Shown here one piece after another: positions 22,601-31,500 of a stretch of 64,000 nt of DNA (the stretch's first letter is position 1; each line of letters starts with the position of its first letter). This stretch comes from Sphaerolaimus hirsutus (lineage: Eukaryota; Nematoda; Chromadorea; Monhysterida; Sphaerolaimidae), in the NCBI GenBank assembly GCA_964036195.1, contig OZ038453.1, positions 12,933,206 to 12,997,205 of the forward strand, written 5' to 3'. The notes under the pieces are model-generated. The model did not search any database, was not told the origin of the DNA, and saw nothing but the letters and a program-made list of their open reading frames with translations. Both the position numbers and the translations under genes were made by a program.

Positions 22601-22621
22601 TGGGTTGACATGGGTAAATAG
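10522..22621 (+). CDS. C-type-lectin-like/PAN gene 2 (whole gene model, eight exons)
   Basis: Exons assemble in order into one C-type-lectin-like domain: CNSQ..NGVCY, then AQDYC, then the GGTLAML block, then HTGIER..GFSWS, then CPWLPWWPDNP, then LND..YVICQV. A PAN/Apple-like Cys-rich tail follows, ending at TAG 22619-22621. Splice phases agree at every junction except into the fifth exon, whose start is uncertain. The acceptor of the last exon is mutated. Introns are swollen by hAT-like and MITE insertions (11.9-12.8, 14.1-18.1, 18.7-20.2 kb). No signal-peptide exon was identified. By family, such proteins are extracellular lectin-like binders. Calcium-ligand motifs (EPN/QPD, WND) are not obvious, so sugar binding is unproven. 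Confidence 0.6.
11316..11357 (+). CDS. CTLD/PAN gene 2 exon: helix-1 segment
   Basis: A 42-nt exon after ggttgcag, donor tcag|gtacag, phases 1/1. It encodes QDYCANPTSLGLS, corresponding to the W-x-x-A-x-x-x-C helix of CTLDs. The neighbouring upstream AG at 11309 breaks the frame, which decides the acceptor. Confidence 0.55.
11928..12763. mobile_element. hAT-like MITE, TTCGAAAA-array family, TSD gtggtgta
   Basis: Termini are TAACGATGGCAAAA and TTTGCCATCGTTA, with exact 8-bp repeats gtggtgta at 11920-11927 and 12764-12771. Both subterminal regions are arrays of attcgaaaattcgaaaat. A CCGTAT-type foldback MITE is nested at 12351-12462. Confidence 0.9.
12351..12462. mobile_element. Nested foldback TA-MITE
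   Basis: Begins ta-ccgtatttcttcgatttt and ends aaaatcgaagaaatacgg-ta. The arms extend to attgactgtcaa / gaacagtcaat, so nearly the whole 112 bp is one hairpin. Confidence 0.8.
12764..13734. other. Intron sequence of CTLD/PAN gene 2 without recognisable gene
   Basis: Apart from a short gggggactattcaaggggt remnant at 13316-13335 of the TA-MITE group, nothing recognisable was found. No exon was found on either strand before the third CTLD exon at 13735. Confidence 0.4.
13735..13802 (+). CDS. CTLD/PAN gene 2 exon: GG-x-LA block
   Basis: Acceptor ctttcag, donor ttgaag|gtgaat, phases 1/0, 68 nt. It encodes GTLAMLPVTDTDAMNVIGQG, the strongly conserved GG-x-L-A segment after the first helix of CTLDs. 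The first Gly comes from the split codon shared with the previous exon. Confidence 0.65.
14077..17179. mobile_element. hAT-like element, GGCGCC-array family, long copy, TSD gtcctaac
   Basis: Left end TAGTGATGGAAAAAGCGCC, right end GGCGCTTTTCCATCACTA, exact 8-bp repeats gtcctaac at 14069-14076 and 17180-17187. Both ends are arrays of ggcgccaagcgccaaaagc. The 3.1 kb interior is mostly other insertions, including a second hAT-like element (15120-16717) and TA-MITE remnants near 14.63 kb. No transposase ORF is present. Confidence 0.9.
15120..16717. mobile_element. hAT-like element, TAGCATTCAAAAAAT family, TSD accggagt
   Basis: Termini TAGCATTCAAAAAAT and TTTTTTTGAATGCTA with exact octamers accggagt at 15112-15119 and 16718-16725. 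The subterminal motif is gtgatttatatatatttata. The body contains gcctacacacactagttttc and a TA-MITE-like block (16.09-16.21 kb), both shared with the copies at 53522-55291 and 61859-64000. It is non-autonomous. Confidence 0.9.
17204..18054. mobile_element. hAT-like MITE, aaaataaaat / ttttacaaaaat family, TSD gtgtgtgc
   Basis: Left end CAGGGTTGGCTAAATCGCAG, right end AAAACCAACCATG, exact octamers gtgtgtgc at 17196-17203 and 18055-18062. The body consists of ataaaataaaataaaat and tttttgtaaaattttagtaa repeats. A 66-codon ORF inside (17697-17897) has no domain. Confidence 0.9.
18755..19939. mobile_element. hAT-like element, GGCGCC-array family, TSD ggggggac
   Basis: Ends TAGTGATGGAAAAAGCGCC and GGCGCTTTTCCATCACTA, octamers ggggggac at 18747-18754 and 19940-19947. 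Arrays of ggcgccaagcgccaaaagcg lie at both ends. A complete TA-MITE is nested at 19115-19565. Confidence 0.9.
19115..19565. mobile_element. TA-MITE (cgaaatacccc family), intact
   Basis: 451 bp from ta-ccgtatttcctcgaaata to cgaggaaatacgg-ta. The subterminal halves are C/G-run arrays (ggggggggtatttcgagg). The core includes gtctgaaacgtacgcagacg and a cattttgag block. It matches 33812-34266 and 62967-63402 closely. Confidence 0.85.
20424..20519 (+). CDS. CTLD/PAN gene 2 exon: central CTLD block
   Basis: Acceptor ctctttacgcag, start in phase 0 matching the previous donor. It encodes LHTGIERVKPADSSN and ends with LDHGFSWS, the CTLD centre (w-x-G ... f-x-W-s). The end is set at tca|gtgcta; an alternative donor five bases earlier gives phase 2. 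The following CTLD residues (DG and the next Trp) are not obvious in the immediate intron. Confidence 0.55.
20884..21038 (+). CDS. CTLD/PAN gene 2 exon: C-terminal CTLD long-loop region
   Basis: The open frame includes TKSDCPWLPWWPDNP, then a Gly/Asp-rich stretch, then VVEAYILPDG, and a good donor acggag|gtgaga in phase 1. Trp-rich W-x-x-x-x-P followed by a hydrophobic strand fits the CTLD long loop. The 5' boundary is uncertain: no strong acceptor is visible before the frame opens, and aacgag|gta at about 20919 is the only in-frame candidate. Confidence 0.5.
21108..21164 (+). CDS. CTLD/PAN gene 2 exon: CTLD C-terminus
   Basis: Acceptor gttgttttag, donor gttg|gtgagt, 57 nt, phases 1/1. It encodes GLNDLPRTAERYVICQV, the terminal x-x-D ... 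ICx block of a CTLD. It is paralogous to 5232-5288. Confidence 0.7.
21177..21342. mobile_element. Short GGCGCC-family hAT-like element in intron
   Basis: Ends TGGTGATGGCGC and TTTGTCCATCACTA with octamers gtggataa (21169-21176) and gtggacaa (21343-21350), one mismatch. It sits in the intron before the PAN exon. The equivalent intron of gene 1 is only 68 bp and lacks it. Confidence 0.75.
21414..21605 (+). CDS. CTLD/PAN gene 2 exon: linker plus PAN N-terminal half
   Basis: Acceptor cattcag, donor aggag|gtttgc, phases 1/1, 192 nt. It encodes GGQLTGQPLVATTHPSG, then DLCTEKCASLHLCAGLSI. The C-x3-C-x5-C arrangement is the PAN/Apple core. Close paralogue of 5357-5554. Confidence 0.65.
21671..22050. 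repeat. Three tandem 120-bp repeats
   Basis: Units start near 21671, 21791 and 21911 with a period of exactly 120 bp. Each contains gtatttacgtttac, tatactcgagtactaat, a G run of 7-13 and gccttgtgtaagtagcgatg. The first part derives from the CAGAGTTGTTA hAT-like end also seen once at 5.6 kb, so the amplification is specific to this paralogue. Confidence 0.85.
22258..22480. mobile_element. MITE with TATACTCGGCAGACA termini, paralogous copy
   Basis: Begins tatactcggcagacatgaca and ends gtcatgtcgccagagtata. It lies at the position equivalent to 6116-6309 in the duplicated segment, with a longer centre. Confidence 0.65.
22512..22621 (+). pseudogene. CTLD/PAN gene 2 terminal PAN exon with mutated acceptor
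   Basis: The frame encodes CTKYTGRCLLHSLSREQSV and continues to TAG at 22619-22621, paralogous to 6368-6486. The acceptor that reads ctaacag in gene 1 reads ctaacgg here, so the AG is lost. Either a nearby cryptic AG is used or the exon is skipped. The reading frame itself is intact, which suggests recent loss. Confidence 0.5.
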
Positions 22622-22833
22622 ACTGATGTGAATGAATTTGTTGTTGTTTTTGTACACACAGAGAATTAGATGTTGTGCACGAACTTCGCTTTGGTGCCCC
22701 ATAAACCTGAGTGACTTTTTGTCACACAACTCTTTGATGTACCCCGCACATCCTAAATGCACTGTGCATTGACTGCATAATGACTGCTGATGCAGTTTAT
22801 CAATATCACCTATTGTTCTTTTAAACATACTTA

Positions 22834-23174
22834 CCGTATTTGCTTGAATAGTTCCCCCCCCCTGGAATAATTCCCCCCCCCCCTCGAATAATCTCCCCTG
22901 TAATATGAGTGAGGAAATAATAATTCCCCCCCTCGAATACCCCCCCCCCCTTAATGATTTGATTAATTTGTTCTACCTAATTTTAACAAAAATGGCACGT
23001 TATTGTGTTTATAAGGCATGTTTCGAGAAATGAGTTGATGGAAACATGCTTGAAAATTTTGACGAAATAATAAATTACCCCCTTGAATAATTCCCCACCC
23101 CCTCGAATAGTTCCCCCCTCAAAAATGTCTGACAAAATAATAATCCCCCAGGGTGATTATTCAAGCAAATACGG
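22834..23174. mobile_element. TA-MITE (gaatagttcccc family)
   Basis: Termini ccgtatttgcttgaatagtt and gattattcaagcaaatacgg. The arrays are cccctcgaataattccccc. It is absent from the equivalent place near 6.69 kb in the duplicate, so it inserted after the duplication. Confidence 0.75.
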
Positions 23175-23449
23175 TTTCTGTTTTTTTTACCATGCTGTTT
23201 CTATATAGGTATGCTTATTTTTCGCTTATCCAGCCTTTGGACCAGTCAATAATTGGAATAACTCCCCCGTGAGATCTGCAGGCATAATACAGGCATAATG
23301 TATTGCACATATTGTTGATGTACATGTAATATTGATATTGATCTTTAAAATAATTCACAAGTGTTTATGCTGTGCAGTTGATTGTTTAATTGAATTCCCA
23401 CATTATTAATGGACCTCATCCATAAAGTACCGTATTTCTCCGTACAAAT

Positions 23450-23730
23450 TTTACATTTCACGTCAATGATTGCAAGCAACCGTTGACGTGAAATGTTAAG
23501 TTAGTTCCCTGACATAAAATGATGATGTATAATGATAAAAATTGAATTTTTCAATCCACTCTAGTTGTGGCTGATAACACTAACTATTGGACACGATTAA
23601 GGTATTGATTCATATATTATCCTTAGAAAATTGTAGACCCGTAGCATGATCCACACTCGTGTAATTAATTTTACGATGTCATTTTACCTCGTCATTTTAC
23701 GTTGAATCGACGCTGAGCTCTAATTCCGGA
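23450..23730. mobile_element. Foldback element with gacgtgaaatg repeats, second copy
   Basis: The centre (ctagttgtggctgataacac ... gatccacactcgtgtaatta) is nearly identical to 9.11-9.22 kb. The right arm ends aatcgacgctgagctctaat. The left arm is fused to a ccgtatttctccgta sequence and is incomplete. Confidence 0.65.
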
Positions 23731-23851
23731 TTTATGACAATAAATACCGTAAATGCTCCGATAAGGCGACTGTCGGTTTATTGTTTTCAGCACATTTTTG
23801 GTGGTCGCTTTATTGGAGAGGGTCGCATTGTAATTTCCAACACCTCAACAA

Positions 23852-25108
23852 CAGGGTTGGTTTTATAAAAATCATTTGTATACAAATTGTATAAAAATTG
23901 TATAAAAACGTATTTTATTTTAATTTTATTCTTGTTTCATTTTATTTTATTTTATTCCAAAATGTTAATAAAATAATAAAATGGAACCATTTTACAAAAA
24001 TTTGGCTATTTACACAGGTCCCGGCCAGGGACCGGGACCCAGCAAAAAATATTTTGTTTCAAAAATGAATAATTGGCGTGTATGGGTTGTTTGCATGTTA
24101 ATTAGGTGAATTATCACCAAATTAGCATGCAAACAACCCATACACGCCAATTATTTATTTTTGAAAAAAAATATTTTTTTGCCGGGTCCCGGTCCCCGGC
24201 CGGGACCTGTGTAAATAGCCCAAAAATTTTACAAAAATTTACAAAAATTTTACAAAAAATCAAATCTTGCATGCAAGGCCAACAAAATGTTATCGTTAGA
24301 CCTAAACATGAAAAATGTTCAAGTGAATTTTTTTTTCATCACTTTGCAAAACATTGCATGCAGTAGATATTGTTAGCTAGTTAAAAGTGTAAGGTTACAA
24401 TTATTGATAACAATGGTTTGCATTTTTGGTACAACAACTACTGAAGTGTGCAGGGTGTAAAATGTCAAGCAAAGTGTCAATTGTCAAGACAAATGTAAAG
24501 TAAAGTGTCAAATGTCCTGTCAAATGTCAAGCAAAGCGTCAATTGTCATTATAAACACCACGCAAAGTGTAAATTGTTTATTCAAATCATTAAATATTTA
24601 TGTTTCCAAATTTTATGTTTTTGTGTCCAAATCATTTTGTATCAAAATCTGATGTTCGCATATGATTTGGTTACATAAACAACAACAAGATTTGGATACA
24701 AAACGTAAAATTTGGATACAATGTGCTTAACACTTGACACTTTAACTTATATTTGTCATGACAATTGACACTTTATTTTACATTTGTCATGACAATTGAC
24801 ACTTTGCATGACATTTTACATGACATTTAACACTTCACAGGCTTAGTACAGCACTCAGTTCCCAAAATAGACAGGTAGAAACTCAAGCAACACAATAAAA
24901 ATTTTACAAAAAATATGAATTTTTATACAATTTTACAAAAATTCGATTTTTTATACAATTTTACAAAAATTTTACAAAAATTCGAATTTTTATACAATTT
25001 TTATTTTTATTTTGAAATTTTCCATTTTATTTTATTTTATTTTATTCTTAAATTTTCCATTTTATTTTTATTTTATTTTTATTATTTTCTGAGATTTTGC
25101 CAACCCTG
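23852..25108. mobile_element. hAT-like MITE, ttttacaaaaat family, TSD ctcaacaa
   Basis: Ends CAGGGTTGGTTTTATAAAAA and TTTTGCCAACCCTG, exact octamers ctcaacaa at 23844-23851 and 25109-25116. The body has attttacaaaaattttac and ttttattttattttattc arrays plus aatgtcaagcaaagtgtcaa repeats. The foldback at 24004-24220 is nested inside. Confidence 0.9.
24004..24220. mobile_element. Perfect-looking foldback hairpin
   Basis: Arms begin ggctatttacacaggtcccg and end cgggacctgtgtaaatagcc. They continue inward through ggcgtgtatgggttgtttgc / gcaaacaacccatacacgcc to a short loop near 24.11 kb. Each arm is roughly 100 bp. The 86-codon ORF over the right arm is coincidental. Confidence 0.85.
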
Positions 25109-25486
25109 CTCAACAACTCAACTGTTCATGTAAGTCTAGTATGAGCATGGCATTGTAATGAAAGATTGCCCTTGCAATATAGCAAAATGTATACCCTTGT
25201 GAATTGCCCGCTGGCACTGGAACTTGCCGCCACCTTGTCCACCGAATTAGCGTCGCCCGACGATTGCGACATCATTTTCTTACATCCATTTTTTGTTTTT
25301 TGTTTTTCTTTGGGGGTCGCATTATTGGAGGGGGTCGTATTATTGGAGAGGGTCGCTTTATACTTACAAAACGTGCCAAAGGGGGTCATACTATTGGAGA
25401 GGTCGCTTTATTGGAGGGAAGTCGTCCTAATAGAGCATTTATGGTATATGTTGAATAACAATGTACTTTTTTCTTTATTCTGTAAC

Positions 25487-25575
25487 TTCAGTGTACAAAG
25501 TGCTGTATTTATTTGCCGCAGCTCAACAAATATCATGACATCTATTGACACCCAAAATGAACACATTTGCAAAAG
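25487..25575 (-). CDS. Doubtful Kunitz-like exon, second half
   Basis: After agaccag the frame encodes [16 protein letters not shown] and NTALCTLK. The Cys spacing is roughly Kunitz-like, phase 0 after 25646. A TA-MITE edge at 25444 lies just beyond. Confidence 0.25.
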
Positions 25576-28500
25576 CTGGTCTATAAAACGAATCAAAAAT
25601 TAGCACATCAGCCGTATCAACATCTGGATTATTCTGGATATCCACCTTGAACATGAAAAAATAGACATGCCTCTGTTTAAGCCACGGCCTTTTTATCAGA
25701 CAATGCTCAGCACCATTGGTAAAATGTAGTTCATTTAATTGGCATAAATTGATGTTTGTATGGGAAGGTGACGCACCTGAATGATCATGTTTTTATAAAA
25801 ATAACTCACGGTGCCAATCCCAGTCATATGAAAACATGTCGTAAAGTACAATTTGATAGTATTTCAAATTTACACGCAACCAAAGTACAGAAAATGTTAA
25901 GTAAAAGTAGTCCCATTTTCATGATTAAAACAGAAACAACATAAAATGCAACAAATATGCCCAAAAAAGTAAATGTTTGTGATTGTTTTATAAAACACAC
26001 AGTAAATCAGCATGCAATTAATTTTCTTTATCATAAAACGTGAACATATTCAATCTAGGTAATCGGTTTTAAGTATACCTACATACTTTCCAGTAAAATT
26101 AAATACATTTGAATACAAAGCTTACCTGTGGGGCAAATATAAACCTTGAGCACACCTCTATCATTCCCTGAGACATTATACCTGCATGGATGTCAATTTG
26201 ATTATTTCTAACAAATAGGTACTCACATTCCGACAGAGAAATACCTAATCCCAAAACACTGGTTATACTCCATCCAAATATTTTGCACCATTGCATAGCT
26301 TTTATACTCCTTCAAATTGGCCTCAGCGGTGTTTATATCAATCACAGTAGAATTTTCATCAGTTTCACTTGGAGTGCTAGTCAACTCAATTGGTGGCTGA
26401 TAATTTGAAAATGTTTTCAACTGTATTTCATGCATTCTCATTGGCGTTTCGTCTGGTTCCTTGTCGCCCTTGTCTTAAGTTTGGGATTGTGTGAAGATGT
26501 AGAATTGTAGAAATATTATGTGATTTCTTCAAAATGTACGTATTTTAGCAACAGAAAATTGTGATTTTAGCAACAAAAATACATTTTATCTGTACGCGAG
26601 TACTTTTAAAATGTATGCGTAAAAGTGAGTACATTTCCTTTGTCAAAAGTAAATATATGTAAATGTATTTATCGCGTACTCGCGTACGCGTATTTTTCGA
26701 GTAAAGGTATGTACATTTTAACAACTGTGGAAAAAAACAATCATATTACCGTATATCCTCGAATAAGACCCCAGGGAAGTTATTTTTTCGTCAGAGTTTT
26801 TGATGGGGGAGTTATTCAAGGGGGAGGAGTTATTCAAGGGAGGGAGTTATTTTTTCCTCAGAAAACTTGGACTCAATTCATTGTATGAATGCATTCTGTC
26901 AACTCATGTAATCCAGCTAATAACAACAAAAAGCTGTGTATACACTGTGTACACGCTATGTATCTGCTGTCGCTGCCATACGTTAACATTATTTTGTATT
27001 TTCATCGATCATTTTTGTAAAATATGTAGCATATTTTCCGCCCAGAGTGGGGAGTTATTCAAGAGGGGGGAGTAATTCAAAGGGAGGGAGTTATTTTTTC
27101 GTCAGAGTTTTGGAGGGGGGAGTTATTCAAGGGGGAGGAGTTATTCGAGGGGGGTCTTATTCGATGATATACGGTAACCATGTTATTACTTGAAATAAAT
27201 CCGCATTGATTTACTCCCTCACATGTTATTGGCAGTATAATTACTAGAAATAGAAAAAAACTAGCAGAGTATAGTAATTCGCTTCAAAAATTTGCTGGTG
27301 GATATTTGTGAAAATGAGAAGAAATCCCGTGCCAATCAAGATGACACGACGAAAAAAAATCAACAAAAAAATTCGATTAATCTCAGATTGGTTTATTTCA
27401 AGTAATACGATAGTGTCCTTACATTCTCCTGCTTGCAGCGTGACAATCATACTGGCATTTTTATAGATGCACGTTATTTCACATGAGAATTTATCAATAA
27501 AACTGTTTCCCCGCAATACGGCATCATCTACTGTGAAAACGTGGTAGCCCTGAGAGTTTAATTAGTTAATTATATTTACCGTAGTTACTCGAGGAAAAAA
27601 TAGACAAGTTAGGAAAAAACTCTAGACAAGTTAGGAAAAAATAATTCCCACACCTCGAATAATTCCCCCTCTATGCATATGATCAGTTTGTTGTGTATAA
27701 TTTGAACAAAAATGGAATGATATGCAGTTAATAAAGCATATTTCATGAGATGAATTGATAGAAACATGTTCGAAATTTTTGACGAAAAACTACCCCCCTT
27801 TTGAACAATCCATCTGAAATTGCCCCCCTCAAAAAAGTCAAACGAAAAAATAATTCCGCGGGGAATTATTCAAGTTCACATGGGTGATACAAGAAGAGCC
27901 AAGACTTTGATGTCAGACACCAAAAATGACGTGACCAAATCAAAGTGACCTAATCAAAGGCATGATGCCAGGTGGTGAAAGTGACGCACAGAAATTGTGC
28001 CAAGCACAAAAACATCCAGGACATTTTCACATTCATTTGTCTCATCAAAAAGCCATCACTCTCAAAAACTCACTTCACACCGATGTCTGGTCGTGTCATA
28101 GTAGTAATATAGCTTGAGTATTTTTTTATTTCGCATGGTCGATGTTGGCGATTCAAATTGTCTTTGTCGTTCCATTCGACAAACATCTTCAAATCACACA
28201 GAATATGAAATAGAGAGGAATTTCCGGTGACAGATTACATAGAAACAAACGTACCAATTCCAACAATTTCGCAGGTTTTCTGGCATTCATCAAATGCAGT
28301 GAATCGATTTTTATTGCCACCGCAGCCGCCATATAGAAATTGGGTACATGTGCCTGTTAATACCAGTAATTATTTGTTATTTTTCATGCAAAAAATGTAT
28401 GAAGTTTAGGGATAGTCGGAATTTTTGAAACATTTAAAAAACGCCGTTTAAAAATAAGCAGAAACATCAGAACAGTTCTTTAAAAAAAACCGCATCCAAA

Positions 28501-31500
28501 ATTTTTAGTCACTAGCTTTAGCTACATATTTTTGGACGCAAGCTCGTAACTTCAGCTCTCAATTTCGCTGACAAATAATCATATCATAATCATATCTGCT
28601 TTAAACAAATATTTTATGGTTATTTTTTAAAAACCCAGGGTCATTGAAATTTTTTCCCATCCCTAAGGAAGTAAAGTATTAAAAAAACCTTTGAATACAT
28701 TGTAGTGCCACATCCACCTGAGTTCATTGCATTCCCCCACATCAGGCCAAAGTGCACAGAATTCTGTTTGGAATTTGTTTGTACCAAATTGAATTCTAAA
28801 AATAATAGTTAGATGAACAATTTTCTCACACCTTCGACCGGTTTAAGCATTCCACCACAGGTCTGTTCACACATCCGTTTCGTGCCAAACTGATTGAATC
28901 CAGCTGCAAGTTACCTATTTTGATTTTTTAAACCGTATTTCCTCGAAATACCCCCCGGGGGGTGATTGTTTCATAGTGGTCTCGAGAGGGGGGGGGGGGG
29001 TATTTCGAGGGGGGGTTATTATTTCACAAGAAATTTTTTACAATCCCAGTACGAAATTGTCGTCTGAAACGTATGCAGACGTCGAAAAATACAACAAAAA
29101 CCGCCATTCATAAGTTTATGTAGACTAATATTATTATGTAGATGGTATAAACACTGTTCTAACGTGACACCAACATTGTTTTAACGTGTGTTCTGCAATA
29201 CACAGAACACAAACTACGGTTATTGTTATGTACAATTCAATTCAATTCTTCATATACCACTCAGTCTTCGCGAGGCAGAAGGGTACAAAGTACAAAAATA
29301 CAAAGTAAAAATAACGCGGCGGAAGTCTAACTAACATAACATACGGTAAAACAACGCGCGCCAACAACTCCAATAGGCGAAAATACAGCCAATACGATCA
29401 AGTAAACAATTAGAAGCGCTAAATGAAAATACACTACATAGTAAAATCATGTGGACGTGGCACGTAAGAGACCGCGACGTAAGCAGTCCCCCTGTGCCAC
29501 TAAGCGTTTACATACATAAAAATGCGCATTAACAGTAAAATAAGGCATTGGTATCCATATAGGTTTCGAGGTTTGTTTCATTAGTCCAGAAGTGAGATCT
29601 AAGTGAAGGTATGTACTCGTAGTATCAATTATCAGAGAGTATCATGTTCACCAGTTTACTGAGGATCGTACCACATCATCTTGACAGGAAAGAGCCAGCA
29701 CTCTGCCCCCCCTTCCACCTTCGTTCCCTGTACGTTCCCTTTACACTCAATTTGGGGGGGGGTATTTCGAGGGGGGGGGGGTGATTGTTTCATAGTGGTC
29801 CCAAGAGGGGGGGGGGTAGAGTGAGGGGGGTATTTCGAGGGGGGGTATTTCGAGGAAATACGGTATATGATACTCATTTTTGAGCTTTTTTATGTTCATC
29901 CACAAAAGCTGACTTTGAATCACCCACAAAAACAATATAATGTACATATAAATCTATATGTCTTATGTGTTACGAGAGTATTTCGTGGGGGTTCAGTTTT
30001 CCCCCAGCTCACTCAAACCTGGGGGTATATCGAGGGGGTCAATTCAAATGGGGGTAATGCGAGTAAATACGGTATTCAATGATACTGTATAAAACTACAC
30101 TCACAGCTGCAAACTCCCACTGAAAACAAATTGCACACTTGATTTTTGCCATCATAGTGCCATCTATCAAATCTTATTCCAATTTCCACATCTGGTTCCT
30201 GCTCTTCCTCTGGCACTTTGCCAAATCGCTCGCACTTCCCATCGTCCATATCTTCGAAACAGTCTGTGCAAGCAAATGTGCACATTTGAAATTCGAATGG
30301 AGGGGGAGGCGCGGGTTTGCTTGTAGTCACCGTTGATTACGAAAATAAAGTGACAGTGCCGAGATTTTTTCGATTTATCGGTTTTACTGCATAAGCACAC
30401 TATGAATACAACGAAAGCAACCGTATTCCAAAAATAAATTAACGTGCTAAATGTTGTAATAAATTCACCAACAGTGAGAACAATGTAAATATACAACAAA
30501 TATGTACCTAATGTTCTGCGGTAATTTTTTAGCTTTCATTCAGATGGGATACGGTAGATTCCATTGTGAAGAGGCTGTTAGTGATGGAAAAGACACCGGA
30601 AAAAATTGCACCGCACCGCACCGCACCGGCACTGGTGCTATTCTTAAAAAAATAGCACCGGCACCGGCAGGGCAACCTCGAAAAAGGGCACCGCACCGCA
30701 ACAGCACCGGTGCCGGTGGCCTTCGGTGTCCAACCCCGGTGCCCCGGTGCCTATCCATCACTAGAGACTGCCTCAGAGAACTTTGTGAGTCTACAGAGCA
30801 AAGAAGATTTGTTCAAATTAACCGACGCCTTGCATCAGTCGGTTGTGAAATGACGTTGTTTCTTGTCATCAAGTGCGGCCGGCTACAGATCATGTGACAC
30901 TCGTAAATTGTTGTGAAACTGTTATCGTTTCCACCACAGCCGAAATAGGGGATGGTCCGGCCGTAAAGTAAACCCGGCCGTAAAGTAGAGGGTGCTACTT
31001 TAGGCCGGGCATCATTACGGCAGAGTTGTTTAAAGTACTGAACTTTTTTCAAAGTAAACGTAAACGTAAAGTATTTTATTTTTAGTCACACCTGAATACA
31101 GAAAACGTAAAGTAAAAATTTTCTACTTTTACGCTGTGTAAAAGGTGAGTAAACGTAAATATCTGTAAATACTCGTTTTCTGTACTCGCGTGCTTTCAAA
31201 AAGTACACGAGTAACTGAGTACCGGTATTTTTTCGGAAGGAAACGTAAACGTATTTGCGCAGCACTCGAGTATACGTATTTATCGAGTAAACGTAAATAC
31301 GTTTGTACAACTATGCCTTACGGCCGGATTTACTTTACGGCCGGGTTTACTTTACGACCGAGTTCTCGCCGCCGAAAGGGAGAAATTGCCACACGTTCCT
31401 GCGCGATTGAAAAAGTTTTAGGTTTGCCTCAAGTTTTTTTTGTTGCTAAAGTTGTATAAAATGACTTTTTATTACCATAATCAGCATTGAAATAGTATCT

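Larger units (their letters stand above)
23747..25444. mobile_element. TA-MITE (gctccgataaggcgac family) hosting a hAT-like element
   Basis: Left end ta-ccgtaaatgctccgataa, right end aatagagcatttatgg-ta. Both flanks carry ggtcgctttattggagaggg-type repeats. The interior is the hAT-like insertion 23852-25108, which itself contains a foldback. Confidence 0.75.

Noticed and set aside
24106-24366. 86-codon ORF
   Set aside because: Covers one arm of a foldback hairpin; coding is coincidental.
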